Source of the DNA: Cognataquiflexum nitidum
GTDB lineage: Bacteria > Bacteroidota > Bacteroidia > Cytophagales > Cyclobacteriaceae
DNA length: 64,000 nucleotides
NCBI RefSeq assembly: GCF_022538055.1
Contig: NZ_JAKZAM010000004.1
Span: forward strand, 62,001-126,000
Direction of reading: 5' to 3'
Shown: positions 33,390-42,642 of the stretch, piece after piece
Position numbering within the stretch: position 1 is the first letter of the stretch
How the letters are laid out: every line of letters starts with the position of its first letter
Program-made: the position numbers and the translations under genes
Notes under the pieces: model-generated
What the model saw: the letters and a program-made list of their open reading frames with translations, nothing else
What the model was told of the DNA's origin: nothing
Databases searched by the model: none

Positions 33390-35771
33390 TTAATAAATAA
33401 GCTGAAATTCAGGGAGTAGGATTACTGCCCAAAAGAAATCCTGTATCTGACCCACATCCGGAGAGTTTCCCAAAGCCGCTAAGGCGATTTCACTTTCTTT
33501 TTTGCTTGGTTTTCGGAGCAAAGCTTTGTTGTAAACCTCCTCAACAATGATGGGTCCGTCTTTGTATTTTTCTTTCCACTGCGCTGCACCTTTTTGCAAA
33601 ACTGTGTTGAGCCGCTCGCCATTGGTCAATTCCAAAGCTTGTAACAAACTCGCCTGTGAATCACGGTTGGTGGAGACAATCTCCCGGTTTGGTCTGCCCA
33701 AAGCGGTGAGAAAGCTGTTGTTGGCGACAAGGGAAGCCCGGGTAAAGTGGATATTGGAACTTTGCTCCGTAAGAAGTTGACTTGGATTGTATTTGAGGTC
33801 TTTTTCTTCAAAAACAGGACTGAAAACTTGGCTGACTGCGTCTGAAAATTGCTCGGCGGTCATTCTCCGCCTCACCATCCCGTTGAAAGTATAATCGGCG
33901 GCAACCAAAAGGTCGGCACTTTTCACCCCGGATGATTGCGATTGGTAGATTTTGGAAGTGCCAATTAGAAAGATTAATTCCTTGAGATCGTAATTGTTTT
34001 CTACAAAATCCGACGCGAGCCAATCCAACAGGTCCTGACTCCAAGGTTCATTGTCCATTTCGTCCACGGGCTCGACCATGCCGCGGCCCATCATCTGTTT
34101 CCAGATACGGTTGACGATGGTACGGTACATCCTTCCATTGGCCGGTTGGACGAGGTATTCTGATAATTGCCTCAATTTTTCTGAGCGGGTGGCGCTGCTG
34201 TCCATCTCGCCAAGCTCTTCCCAAAGGATCCTGGTACTTGCCAATTTTCCGATGGGTTTTTCGCACCTGCTGACTTCCAAAGTAGAATCCGCAAAAATAT
34301 TGGCAAATGCATAGGCTTCTTCCAATTTCCAGTCGCTGATAAAGCTGTCGTGGCATGAGGCGCATTTGAGGTTGAGTCCCAAGATTACCTGACCCACATT
34401 TTGGGCGGCCTGCATCTCAGTTCGTTGGCTTGCATTGACTGTTCCTCTCCACCTGATTCCCTCGATAAAGCCTTTGGAGGCATCGGTGGGATTCAATAAT
34501 TCTTTGACAAAAATATCATAGGATTTGTTGCTTTGGAGGGATTTGTAAAGCCAATCGGTGATGTTGTATCGGCCATTGGTGATGTATCCGGTTCCGGTGT
34601 AGTCATTTCGGAGGGCATCATTCCAGAATGTAAGCCAATGCGTGGCATAGTCATCATTTCTATCAAACAACTTCCGAAGCCAAACCGCTCTTTTGTCCGG
34701 ATTGGAATCCGCGGTAAACAATTCCAATTCTTCAGGGCTCGGAACCAATCCCACCACATCAAGGTAAATCCTGCGGAGGTAAGTTCTATCATCCACAGCA
34801 GCCTGCCATTTTAGCTCATTTTCTTCGAAATAAGCATTCACCCAAAGGTCGATGGGATTTTCAAGTCCGGTAGATAGCCGTGGTAATGCCGGTTTTCTCG
34901 GCGCCAACTCCGCTACCCGATACACGCTTTTTTGCTCAGCACCATCGGGCCATGGTGCTCCTTTTTCTATCCAAAAACCGATCAGGTCAATTTCCTCTTT
35001 GCTCAAATGCTTTCCTTTGGAAGGCATGACATCCTTGTGGTTTTTTGGCAAGTTGATCCTGCGGAAAAGCTCACTTTCATCAGGATTTCCGGGTGAAATA
35101 ACAATGCCGGATTCTCCTCCTTGAAAGACAAATTCCCTTTCATCCAACCTCAGCTCGCCTTCGGTCTTTGCGCCACTGTGACATTTGTAGCAGTTGTGCG
35201 CCAAAACAGTACGGACTTCCCCTATCAGTTGCATTTCCTTTTCCGGACTTAATCCCGAGGCACCGCTTTCGTAAGCAGCCAAGTCAAAACTGCCGGAAAC
35301 ATAAGAATTGCTGTTGTTCCAAGGGAAAGTTTCAGTCAAAAAATCTTCTCCATGGGTGAGCGAAGCTCCAAAATGTCCTGATAATCCGACTCCAAATGCG
35401 GCTATAAAAAGCACCGCCCGGTAAGCTGTGATTTTTTCGGTTTGTTTTTTCTTCCCAACCTGATTCAAAAGGTAAAGTACACCTATACTAAAAATGGCAG
35501 ATCCAATTCCCAACCATCGGTGTAAGTCAAGCAATTCACCTTCCACAGCTTCATTTGTGGCCAGCAAAAGCCCAAATACAGCCGCTATCAAGACAGATAC
35601 AGCACCTGCCAAAACCATCAGGTTGATGCCGGGACGTAATTTGGATTGGAATTTACCGATGGTGAACAATTCCAAAAAAGCTCCAAAAAGCAACAGAGCA
35701 ATAGGAAAATGCACCACCATAGGATGGAGCCTCCCCAAAAACTGCCAAAGCCAAAAGCCCTCTGAAATCAT
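33390..35771 (-). CDS. Membrane-anchored PSCyt1-DUF1549-DUF1553 protein
   Basis: 793 residues. Residues 1-140 contain four hydrophobic segments (DUF2231-like membrane domain). A planctomycete-type cytochrome c follows (NCYKCHSGAKTEGELRLDE, near 195), then DUF1549 with DDRTYLRRIYLDVVGLVPS and a second haem site CASCHDSF, and DUF1553 with RTIVNRIWKQMMGRG. The domain order matches planctomycete cytochrome proteins, with the extra membrane domain likely placing it in the inner membrane facing the periplasm. It heads the DUF1501 operon. It probably shuttles electrons in a periplasmic oxidation with the DUF1501 partner. Confidence 0.9.
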   Translation of the reverse strand: MISEGFWLWQFLGRLHPMVVHFPIALLLFGAFLELFTIGKFQSKLRPGINLMVLAGAVSVLIAAVFGLLLATNEAVEGELLDLHRWLGIGSAIFSIGVLYLLNQVGKKKQTEKITAYRAVLFIAAFGVGLSGHFGASLTHGEDFLTETFPWNNSNSYVSGSFDLAAYESGASGLSPEKEMQLIGEVRTVLAHNCYKCHSGAKTEGELRLDEREFVFQGGESGIVISPGNPDESELFRRINLPKNHKDVMPSKGKHLSKEEIDLIGFWIEKGAPWPDGAEQKSVYRVAELAPRKPALPRLSTGLENPIDLWVNAYFEENELKWQAAVDDRTYLRRIYLDVVGLVPSPEELELFTADSNPDKRAVWLRKLFDRNDDYATHWLTFWNDALRNDYTGTGYITNGRYNITDWLYKSLQSNKSYDIFVKELLNPTDASKGFIEGIRWRGTVNASQRTEMQAAQNVGQVILGLNLKCASCHDSFISDWKLEEAYAFANIFADSTLEVSRCEKPIGKLASTRILWEELGEMDSSATRSEKLRQLSEYLVQPANGRMYRTIVNRIWKQMMGRGMVEPVDEMDNEPWSQDLLDWLASDFVENNYDLKELIFLIGTSKIYQSQSSGVKSADLLVAADYTFNGMVRRRMTAEQFSDAVSQVFSPVFEEKDLKYNPSQLLTEQSSNIHFTRASLVANNSFLTALGRPNREIVSTNRDSQASLLQALELTNGERLNTVLQKGAAQWKEKYKDGPIIVEEVYNKALLRKPSKKESEIALAALGNSPDVGQIQDFFWAVILLPEFQLIY

Positions 35772-35918
35772 CTTAAAATTTAACGGAATAGATTTGATTA
35801 ATAAATCGTAATCCTAATTTTCTTCTCTTTTGGATAAAAATCCATCCTGTACCTTCACGTTTGTCTTTTTCGATGGGATAATTAATATGTATGTCCGCAA
35901 TGATGCCAATAGATAGGA

Positions 35919-36035
35919 TATCCATTTTAATTTTTTTCTGCATACTTAATTTCCCGGTGCATCGGTCTTCCGACTTCGGTCTTCCGTCCCGACTGAAGAA
36001 GAATATTGGGTAACTTGCAAAGAATCCCATATCCA
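35919..36035. repeat. Dispersed element, copy 4
   Basis: Partner of 31741-31856, with TATCCATTTTAAT at its left end and CGGTCTTCCGACTTCGGTCT in the middle. It occupies much of the 479-bp divergent spacer (35772-36250), which otherwise shows only AT-rich sequence that must hold promoters for both flanking genes. Confidence 0.75.
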
Positions 36036-36250
36036 TATATTTAAAATAGCTTTTTGCCGACTGCCAATTCCTGTTTGCTATTTGAATTCCCTCTGTATAC
36101 CTTAAAAGGAAATTCCCCAACCGGGTTCAGGCATGTAAACAGGATATGACAGGATAGAATACCGGGAAATAAAAAAAACTTTTATCATTCAAAAAAACCA
36201 CCAATGCCTGGGAGGACCATCTTGGGCAATATGTATAAAGGAAAGCATAT

Positions 36251-39200
36251 ATGATAAACCCCATCAAAAACAACGGCAAAAGATTATTAAAAATCACCTT
36301 GATTTTGTTACTATCCACCATTTTTTACCAATGTAAAAAATCCGAATCACTTGATTTCACCAAAGGTTCTCACATTATCCTGATTGGAAACAACCTTGCC
36401 TCGAGGATGATGGAATATGGGCAGTTTGAGACAGAAATGCATGTGCGCTATCCAGACAGTATGCTGTATATCAGGAATATGGGAGATGGGGGAGATACAC
36501 CGGGTTTCCGGCCACATTCGGGCAGGGAATCTCCTTGGGCTTTTCCCGGAGCAGAAGAATTCCAGACCGAATTTGCTAACAAGTCAGGTTCTGAGGGCCA
36601 TTTTGAATCTCCTGATGAGTGGCTTACAAGACATCAGGCAGATGTGATTCTGGCATTTTTTGGATATAATGAGTCCTTTCAGGGTGTCGATGGCCTTGAC
36701 AATTACAAAGGCGAACTCGATGCATTTATCAAGCATACCCTTAAGCAACAGTATAATGGGAAAGCTGCCCCCAAACTGGCCATCATTTCCCCCATAGCTT
36801 TTGAGGACCTATCTGATATCAGGGATTTGCCGAATGGCAAAAAGGAAAATGAAAACTTAGCGCTATATACCAAAGCGATGAAGGAAATTGCTGAAAGGAA
36901 TAAGGTCATGTTTGTGGATGCATTTGCGCCTTCGCAGCAATGGTATGATTCGAGTGCAGAGCCTTTGACCATTGACGGTTCTCAGCTGAATGAAGAGGGA
37001 TATAAAAAATTCGGAGTATTTCTGGCTGATGCTGTCTTTGGAGATGAAAATCCAAAAGCGGAAGAACACCGCACTTTGATCCATGACATGGTGATGGAGA
37101 AAAACTGGATGTGGCACAATGACTACAAAATCCCGAATGGGGTCCATGTTTTTGGTCGCCGGTATGCGCCGTTTGGCCCTGATAATTACCCTGCAGAATT
37201 AGAAAAAATCCGTCAGATGACTGCCATCCGTGATGAGGCAATCTGGAAAGCAGCAAAAGGGGAGAAAATGGACCTAGCCGCAGCAGACAAAAATACCAGG
37301 ACATTGCCTCCTGTAGAAACCAATTACAATCCCGAACAAAACGGAAGTACAGAATACCTCTATGGTCAGGATGCTTTGGACAAACTTACTGTTCCCGAAG
37401 GTTACAAAATCGAGCTTTTTGCTTCGGAAGTGGAATTCCCTGACTTGGCCAATCCGGTGCAGATGAGCTTTGACAACAAGGGCAGACTTTGGGTAGCCAC
37501 TGTTCCGAGTTACCCGCATTACAAGCCTGGAGATGCCAGACCAAATGACAAGCTCATCATCTTGGAAGATACCAATAATGATGGTAAAGCGGACAAGCAA
37601 ATCATTTTTGCCGACGGATTGCATCTGATAATGGGTTTCGAGATTGCACCTGAGGGGGTTTATATCTCTCAGGGCACCAACCTCAAAATACTGATTGACA
37701 CAGATGGGGATGACAAAGCTGACAAAATTGAAACACTTTTGAGCGGATTTGATGACCACGATACGCACCACGTGATTTCGGCTTTCTCTGCAGATCCCTC
37801 AGGGGCTATTTATATGGCAGAGGGAGTCTTTTTGCATACCAATGTCGAAACTTCCTATGGTCCTGTCCGGGCGACAAATGGAGGTTTTTATAGATTCAAT
37901 CCTGCCAGAAGCCATCTTGAGCGTACGGCGCAGTTGTCGATACCCAATCCTTGGGGAATTGCTTTTGACGATTGGGGGCAGAATTTCTTTGCCGAAACTT
38001 CAGGTCCCGATGTAAGGTGGATGATGCCGGGATCGGTACTGCCGAGATATGGTGAAGCTACCCACAAATCAGAAAACTTGATCGAAGAAGCGCATAAAGT
38101 CCGCCCGACTTCAGGATTGGAATTCGTCTCTAGCAGACACTTCCCGGAGGAAGTTCAGGGTGACATGCTGATAGCCAATACCATTGGGTTTTTGGGGATG
38201 AAGCAGCATCAGGTTTTGGACGAAGGGACTGGTTTTATCACCAAATTCCGACAAGACATTGTGAAAGGATCTGACCGTAATTTCCGTCCTGTGGACATGG
38301 AGTTTGCGCCTGATGGGTCGCTTTATTTTATTGATTGGCACAATGTCCTGATCGGACACATGCAGCACAATGCCCGTGACCCGCTCCGTGACCACGTACA
38401 TGGCAGGGTATATAGGGTTACCTATCCATCCCGTCCTTTGGTCACTCCGGCAAAAGTCTATGGGGCTTCTATTCCTGAATTGTTGGATAATCTGAAATTA
38501 CCTGAATTCAGGTCGCGTTACCGCACCCGCCGTGAACTCAGAGGAAGGGATCCCAAAGAAGTGCTTCCTGCCATTGAAGCTTGGGTTTCAAAGCTGGATA
38601 AAAATGACCCCAATTATGAACATTATCTTTTGGAAGGATTGTGGGTGAGTTGGGGATTGAACAAGGTCGATCAAAAATTGCTCAAGCAAATATTAAAGGC
38701 AAAGGATTTCAGGGCCAGAGCAGCTGCTGTGAGGGTACTTCGCTACTCCGGACACCAGGTAAATGAGCAAGCCAATTTGCTCATGGAAGCCGTCAAGGAT
38801 GAGAATAGCAGAGTTCGCTTGGAAGCTATCGTGGCAGCATCTTGGTTGCCAAGGGAAAAGGGACTACCGATATTGGCGGAAGCAGAAAAAATTCCTTTGG
38901 ACAAATGGTCGGTCCACGCCCATGAAGCAGCCGTAGCCCATATCAATGGCCTTTCGGTGCGAGAGAAAAAAGAGGAAACCATCAAGTCCAAGTTGACCGG
39001 TAGTGACCTCGAACTCTATAACATGGGCAAAGAAATCTATGCGAGAGACGGATTTTGCAGCACCTGTCACCAAAATGATGGCCGTGGCCTTTCCGCCTCT
39101 TTGTTTCCACCGATCGTGGGCACACCTTGGGTCTTGGGCAGTGAGGAGCGCTTGATCAAGCTTGTGCTGAAAGGATTGATGGGACCGATTACTGTATTGG

Positions 39201-39418
39201 GTAGGGAATATCCTGGACAGGTTCCGATGACACCATATGAAGGCATGCTCAATGACAATGAAATCGCCGCAGTATTAACCTATGTGAGAAACTCATTTGG
39301 CAATGAAGCTTCACCCATCCGTCCGGAACAAGTGAAAGAAGTCAGAGCCAAGGTTGCCGATAAAAAAGGTTTCTATTCACCTGCCGAATTGCTGAAGGAG
39401 CATCCGATGGAGAAGTAG
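36251..39418 (+). CDS. SGNH-like plus PVC-type propeller plus HEAT plus cytochrome c lipoprotein
   Basis: 1055 residues. The hydrophobic leader ends at FYQCKKS (probable lipoprotein). Residues about 35-265 are an SGNH-hydrolase-like domain, but the block-I Ser is absent (LIGNNLAS instead of GDS) and the block-V His is Gln (DGSQLNEEGY). From about 375 (LTVPEGYKIELFASE) a seven-bladed PVC-type dehydrogenase propeller runs to about 720, then HEAT-like helices (about 740-910), then a cytochrome c near 935 (CSTCHQNDGRG, Met in VPMTPYEG). It is divergent from the DUF1549/1553 gene and followed by a terminator. Likely a periplasmic electron-transferring sugar or alcohol oxidase component; the SGNH part may bind carbohydrate rather than hydrolyse it. 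Confidence 0.9.
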   Translation: MINPIKNNGKRLLKITLILLLSTIFYQCKKSESLDFTKGSHIILIGNNLASRMMEYGQFETEMHVRYPDSMLYIRNMGDGGDTPGFRPHSGRESPWAFPGAEEFQTEFANKSGSEGHFESPDEWLTRHQADVILAFFGYNESFQGVDGLDNYKGELDAFIKHTLKQQYNGKAAPKLAIISPIAFEDLSDIRDLPNGKKENENLALYTKAMKEIAERNKVMFVDAFAPSQQWYDSSAEPLTIDGSQLNEEGYKKFGVFLADAVFGDENPKAEEHRTLIHDMVMEKNWMWHNDYKIPNGVHVFGRRYAPFGPDNYPAELEKIRQMTAIRDEAIWKAAKGEKMDLAAADKNTRTLPPVETNYNPEQNGSTEYLYGQDALDKLTVPEGYKIELFASEVEFPDLANPVQMSFDNKGRLWVATVPSYPHYKPGDARPNDKLIILEDTNNDGKADKQIIFADGLHLIMGFEIAPEGVYISQGTNLKILIDTDGDDKADKIETLLSGFDDHDTHHVISAFSADPSGAIYMAEGVFLHTNVETSYGPVRATNGGFYRFNPARSHLERTAQLSIPNPWGIAFDDWGQNFFAETSGPDVRWMMPGSVLPRYGEATHKSENLIEEAHKVRPTSGLEFVSSRHFPEEVQGDMLIANTIGFLGMKQHQVLDEGTGFITKFRQDIVKGSDRNFRPVDMEFAPDGSLYFIDWHNVLIGHMQHNARDPLRDHVHGRVYRVTYPSRPLVTPAKVYGASIPELLDNLKLPEFRSRYRTRRELRGRDPKEVLPAIEAWVSKLDKNDPNYEHYLLEGLWVSWGLNKVDQKLLKQILKAKDFRARAAAVRVLRYSGHQVNEQANLLMEAVKDENSRVRLEAIVAASWLPREKGLPILAEAEKIPLDKWSVHAHEAAVAHINGLSVREKKEETIKSKLTGSDLELYNMGKEIYARDGFCSTCHQNDGRGLSASLFPPIVGTPWVLGSEERLIKLVLKGLMGPITVLGREYPGQVPMTPYEGMLNDNEIAAVLTYVRNSFGNEASPIRPEQVKEVRAKVADKKGFYSPAELLKEHPMEK

Positions 39419-39530
39419 GAAGTTGGGAAGTGGGATGTTAGGATGTTTGGAAGTTAGGAAGCAGGGTAGGATGGAAGTTGGATGTTAGGAAGTGGGAAGA
39501 TTGGAAGTAGGGAGCTAGGGAGAATCAAAA
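39419..39530. repeat. Low-complexity GGAAGTNGGATGTTAGGA repeats
   Basis: A purine-rich tract of degenerate GAAGTTGGGATGTTAGG units directly after the stop of the large propeller gene. Non-coding. Confidence 0.7.
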
Positions 39531-39543
39531 AGCTAGAGACAAT

Positions 39544-39579
39544 ACCTTTGAGGTTTTTTTGAACCTCGAAGGTCTTTTT
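39544..39579 (+). terminator. Rho-independent terminator
   Basis: ACCTTtGAGGTT and AACCTCgAAGGT pair around a T-rich loop, followed by CTTTTT. It lies 125 bp after the propeller-cytochrome gene. Confidence 0.75.
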
Positions 39580-39618
39580 AAGAAACCCGTGAGAAGATTG
39601 ATCCATACCGAAATCAGT

Positions 39619-39689
39619 TAGCCAAATAACCAATTAAGCATTAACCCATTAACAATAACCACTAACCAAATAACCATTAACCATCAGCC
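39619..39689 (+). repeat. AATAACCATTAACC-type leader repeat
   Basis: Degenerate tandem units AACCATTAACC/AAATAACC fill the leader immediately before the ATG at 39690. The same type of leader precedes the isomerase gene at 23953 on the other strand, in the same sense relative to the gene. Confidence 0.6.
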
Positions 39690-40142
39690 ATGAAAAAACT
39701 CGCCACAATAATATTCCTCTGCTTCCTGATTTTCCCATCAGTGGCCCAAACCCAAGATCATCAAAAACTTATCGACCTGGACCTTGGATGGGAAAAAGCC
39801 CTGTTGGAATCTGATGTTGATTTTTTGTCCAACCTACTTGCTGTCGATTTTGTGTGGGTTCACAACCATGCGAGTCTCATTGATGGACGGGAAGCGGTCG
39901 TGGCCAAGGCCAAGAGGATTCAATCTGGTCAGCCCAACGATACAAGGGGAAGGGTTTCCCGCGACCAAAAGGTGGTGGTTTTGGGAAATACCGCTGTGGT
40001 GAGCGGCTATACGGTAGTGGACCGAGGACCAAGTCCGGTCACCTACCACTTTATGCGGACCTATGTCAAAGAAAAGGGTCAGTACAAGCTTTTGGCCAAC
40101 CATACCATGGCAATCCCTGATGAGGAATTGAAGGGAAAGTGA
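39690..40142 (+). CDS. NTF2-like (DUF4440) secreted protein
   Basis: 150 residues; signal peptide of about 19 residues ending SVAQ. The remainder matches the nuclear transport factor 2-like DUF4440 fold: LIDLDLGWEKALLESDVDFLSNLLA, VWVHNHASLIDG, then VTYHFMRTYVKEKGQYKLLANH. Such proteins act as small ketosteroid-isomerase-like enzymes or binding proteins; no substrate can be inferred. It stands alone after a terminator. Confidence 0.85.
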   Translation: MKKLATIIFLCFLIFPSVAQTQDHQKLIDLDLGWEKALLESDVDFLSNLLAVDFVWVHNHASLIDGREAVVAKAKRIQSGQPNDTRGRVSRDQKVVVLGNTAVVSGYTVVDRGPSPVTYHFMRTYVKEKGQYKLLANHTMAIPDEELKGK

Positions 40143-40260
40143 GGTGTTAACTCAGAATAACAGCGCCACGTCCGTGTCTTCACGGACGTTTAACGACATT
40201 TTTTTGATTGGTAGTGAGTTGGTTTTTAACAAATTGGGAATACGTAAATATGATGTAGAA

Positions 40261-41399
40261 ATGAACTTTGAACTTTTAATAGATACAATTTCCAAAACCC
40301 ATAGCCACTTTCAGCAGCAGGCGGTCAAAGCTGTTAATGTATCGCTGACTTTAAGAAATTGGCTGATCGGGTACTATATTGTAGAGTTTGAGCAAAAGGG
40401 AGTGGATAGGGCTGCATATGGAGATAAACTTTTTGACACCTTAAGCCACCGACTCAATTTTATTAAAGGAATAGACCGCAGGTCTTTGTACCGATTTAAA
40501 GACTTTTACTTGCTTTACCCTCATGTAGGAGAATACCTGCAGTCGGAACAAAATGCTAAATCATTGCCTGATCTTCTTTCTTTTCCAATTGTGGGGACAG
40601 TGACCCCACAATTGGAAATTTCCGAAAAAGTGGGGACAGCAACCCCACAATCTGTAAATGCTTTATTGACTCCCGCCAAAAAATTAGTACATCATCTATC
40701 CTATAGCCATATTGAACAACTTTTGCAGATTGAGCAATCCCTAAAACGTACATTCTACGAACTCGAATGCATCAAAGGCACTTGGAGCGTGCGGGAACTC
40801 AAACGCCAAATCAACAGCCTGTATTACGAAAGAAGTGGCATGAGCATCAAGCCTGAAATGCTCAGCGAAATCACCCAACAAAAAGCAGAAATTGCCACTC
40901 CTTCAGATATAGTGAAATCTGTTTATGCATTTGAATTTTTGGGATTAAAGGCGAAAGATGCGGTGGAGGAAAATGATTTGGAATCAGCCTTGCTTGACCA
41001 TTTACAGGATTTTATGATGGAAATGGGACATGGTTTTTGCCTTGAAGCCCGGCAAAAGAAAATCCTGATCGGAGATGAGTATTTTTTTATTGACTTGGTA
41101 TTTTACCACCGTATCCTCAAATGCCATGTTCTGGTAGAGCTAAAAGTAGAAGACTTTAACCATCACAATATCGGGCAACTCAATACTTATGTTAACTATT
41201 ACAAAGCCAACGTAATGCAAAGTGATGATAATCCCACAGTTGGGATATTATTGGTCACCAACAAAAACACTGCGTTGGTAGAGTTCGCCACAACCGGCAT
41301 GGACAAAAATTATTCGTTTCCAAATACCTACTGGAATTGCCCAAAAAGGAAATACTTGAAGCATTTATTACCAATGAATTACAAAAATGGAACAGTTAG
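40261..41399 (+). CDS. YhcG/DUF1016-type PDDEXK nuclease, frameshifted near its C-terminus
   Basis: I start at ATG 40261 (MNFELLIDTISKTH); the open frame extends back to a GTG at 40144 right after the previous stop, but the first 39 residues do not look like the family. The N-terminal DUF1016_N domain (LRNWLIGYYIVEFEQKG...) is followed by a PD-(D/E)XK domain: EARQKKILIGDEYFFIDLVFYH and CHVLVELKVEDF. After GMDK (41301-41309) the frame drifts and runs to 41487, overlapping the next gene. The alternative frame gives LFVSKYLLELPKKEILEAF and stops at 41397-41399, the expected family ending, so one A is missing from the A5 run at 41305-41309. A repeat-coded linker (VGTVTPQ/VGTATPQ) lies in the middle. 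Confidence 0.82.
40582..40648. repeat. Two GTGGGGACAG...CCCCAC hairpins inside the YhcG-like gene
   Basis: The first has 15-bp perfect arms: TTTCCAATTGTGGGG (40582-40596) and its complement (40604-40618) around a 7-base gap. The second (40630-40648) keeps 6-bp arms GTGGGG/CCCCAC with a 7-base gap. They encode IVGTVTPQLE and KVGTATPQS in the inter-domain linker. Confidence 0.85.
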
Positions 41400-41435
41400 T
41401 CGCTTTAAAATCAATAAAACCCCAAAATTAAAACC

Positions 41436-42263
41436 ATGCAAAAACTACCATTCAAATTCGGTGCTGAGGTCTATACCTGGTATATGAACAACAACGGGGA
41501 AACCTACAAAGACCAGTTGGGACATATGATTGAGATCATTGCCAAGGCCGGATTCACCGGAATCCAACCTATTTTTTCCTGGATGGGCAAATTGTCGGAT
41601 CCGGTTTTGTTGGAGGAAAAACTCAAGGAACTGGGCATAGAACTCGCAGCAGTGGCCTTGGCTTTGGACTGGAACGGTAAAGAAGAAACTGAGGAAGAGC
41701 GGAAGGTCGCAGACAATGCGATCGATTTGCTGCAGCGTTTTCCTGGCTCGGTCCTTTGCACAGTTCAGATTCCAACCGGCAGGCATGACATCGTGCAGCG
41801 GAGAAAAAGCCTGACAGATATCGTGAACACTGTTTCCCGAAGGGCAAAAGAAAAAGGAGTAGAAAGCAGTTTCCACCCAAATTCCCCCCATACCTCCATC
41901 ACGAGGACAGAGGACGATTACAAAGTCATCCTGGAGGGACTTGACCTGTCTGCCACAGGTTGGTGTCCGGACGTCGGCCACATCATCAACGGCGGCATGG
42001 ATCCCCTTGCCAAAATGAAAGAATACCAATCTATGATCAACCATGTGCATTACAAAGATTGGGATGGAAATCCGGAGTTTGCACTGATGGGAAAAGGAAA
42101 AGTCGACCTGATCGGAATCACGCAGTGGCTCAAGGAAATCGGTTATGCAGGTTGGATCATCTGCGAAGACGAGGGAAAAGAAGCCTTGGAAGATCCTGAT
42201 TTTGTCACTTTGCACGACGGAAAATGGATTCAGGAAACGCTTGTTCCGAGTTTGAAGATTTGA
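41436..42263 (+). CDS. TIM-barrel sugar phosphate isomerase/epimerase
   Basis: 275 residues (AP_endonuc_2 family), start ATG 41436 before MQKLPFKFGAEVYTW. Candidate metal ligands are His in SSFHPNSPH, Asp/His in CPDVGHI, His in HVHYKDWDGN and Glu in IICEDEG. It matches the inosose-dehydratase/2-keto-myo-inositol isomerase-like subgroup in length, and has no signal peptide. It is separated from the sugar operon at 21-26 kb but fits the same pathway type. Confidence 0.88.
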   Translation: MQKLPFKFGAEVYTWYMNNNGETYKDQLGHMIEIIAKAGFTGIQPIFSWMGKLSDPVLLEEKLKELGIELAAVALALDWNGKEETEEERKVADNAIDLLQRFPGSVLCTVQIPTGRHDIVQRRKSLTDIVNTVSRRAKEKGVESSFHPNSPHTSITRTEDDYKVILEGLDLSATGWCPDVGHIINGGMDPLAKMKEYQSMINHVHYKDWDGNPEFALMGKGKVDLIGITQWLKEIGYAGWIICEDEGKEALEDPDFVTLHDGKWIQETLVPSLKI

Positions 42264-42642
42264 GATATGAGACGTGAGATATGAGAAGCGAGAGGCGAGA
42301 CTGGGAAAATGTCGGATGACCGATGACCGATGTCGACGAAGACATAAGAGGGGGTTAAGGTGAGTGGACCGAGAAGTGAGAGGTGAAATTTTGAATTATG
42401 AATTCAGAATTAATATTGCTGGATTCCGAATCCCGACAAAGCCAAAAATATGAATTCTCCTTTTTCACACGAACTCCTTTATTTCTCATTCAGCATTATT
42501 CATTCATAATTGTGCAATTACTATTTCTCCTGGTTAACTATATAAAACCCGGACTGATGCCAATTGCCGATGCTATGGACTATCGACTGTGATCTGTGGA
42601 CTAATTCAAAATTCCTCATTATTAACTCTAAAATCTTTTAAA
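42264..42642. other. Spacer with degenerate GAGATATGAGA and GGATGACCGATGACCGA repeats
   Basis: A 379-bp non-coding stretch. The first 120 bases are purine-rich short repeats (GAGATATGAGACGTGAG, then GATGACCGATGACCGATG); the rest is AT-rich leader of the hydrolase gene. No gene is supported. Confidence 0.55.

Noticed and set aside
36251-36972. Active SGNH/GDSL esterase at the start of the large propeller protein
   Set aside because: The nucleophile Ser and catalytic His are missing, so I describe the fold but do not claim esterase activity.
41445-42215. 256-codon open frame on the minus strand
   Set aside because: It lies fully antisense to the TIM-barrel isomerase at 41436-42263, whose motifs are clear; the peptide is Cys/His/Phe-rich with no recognisable fold.
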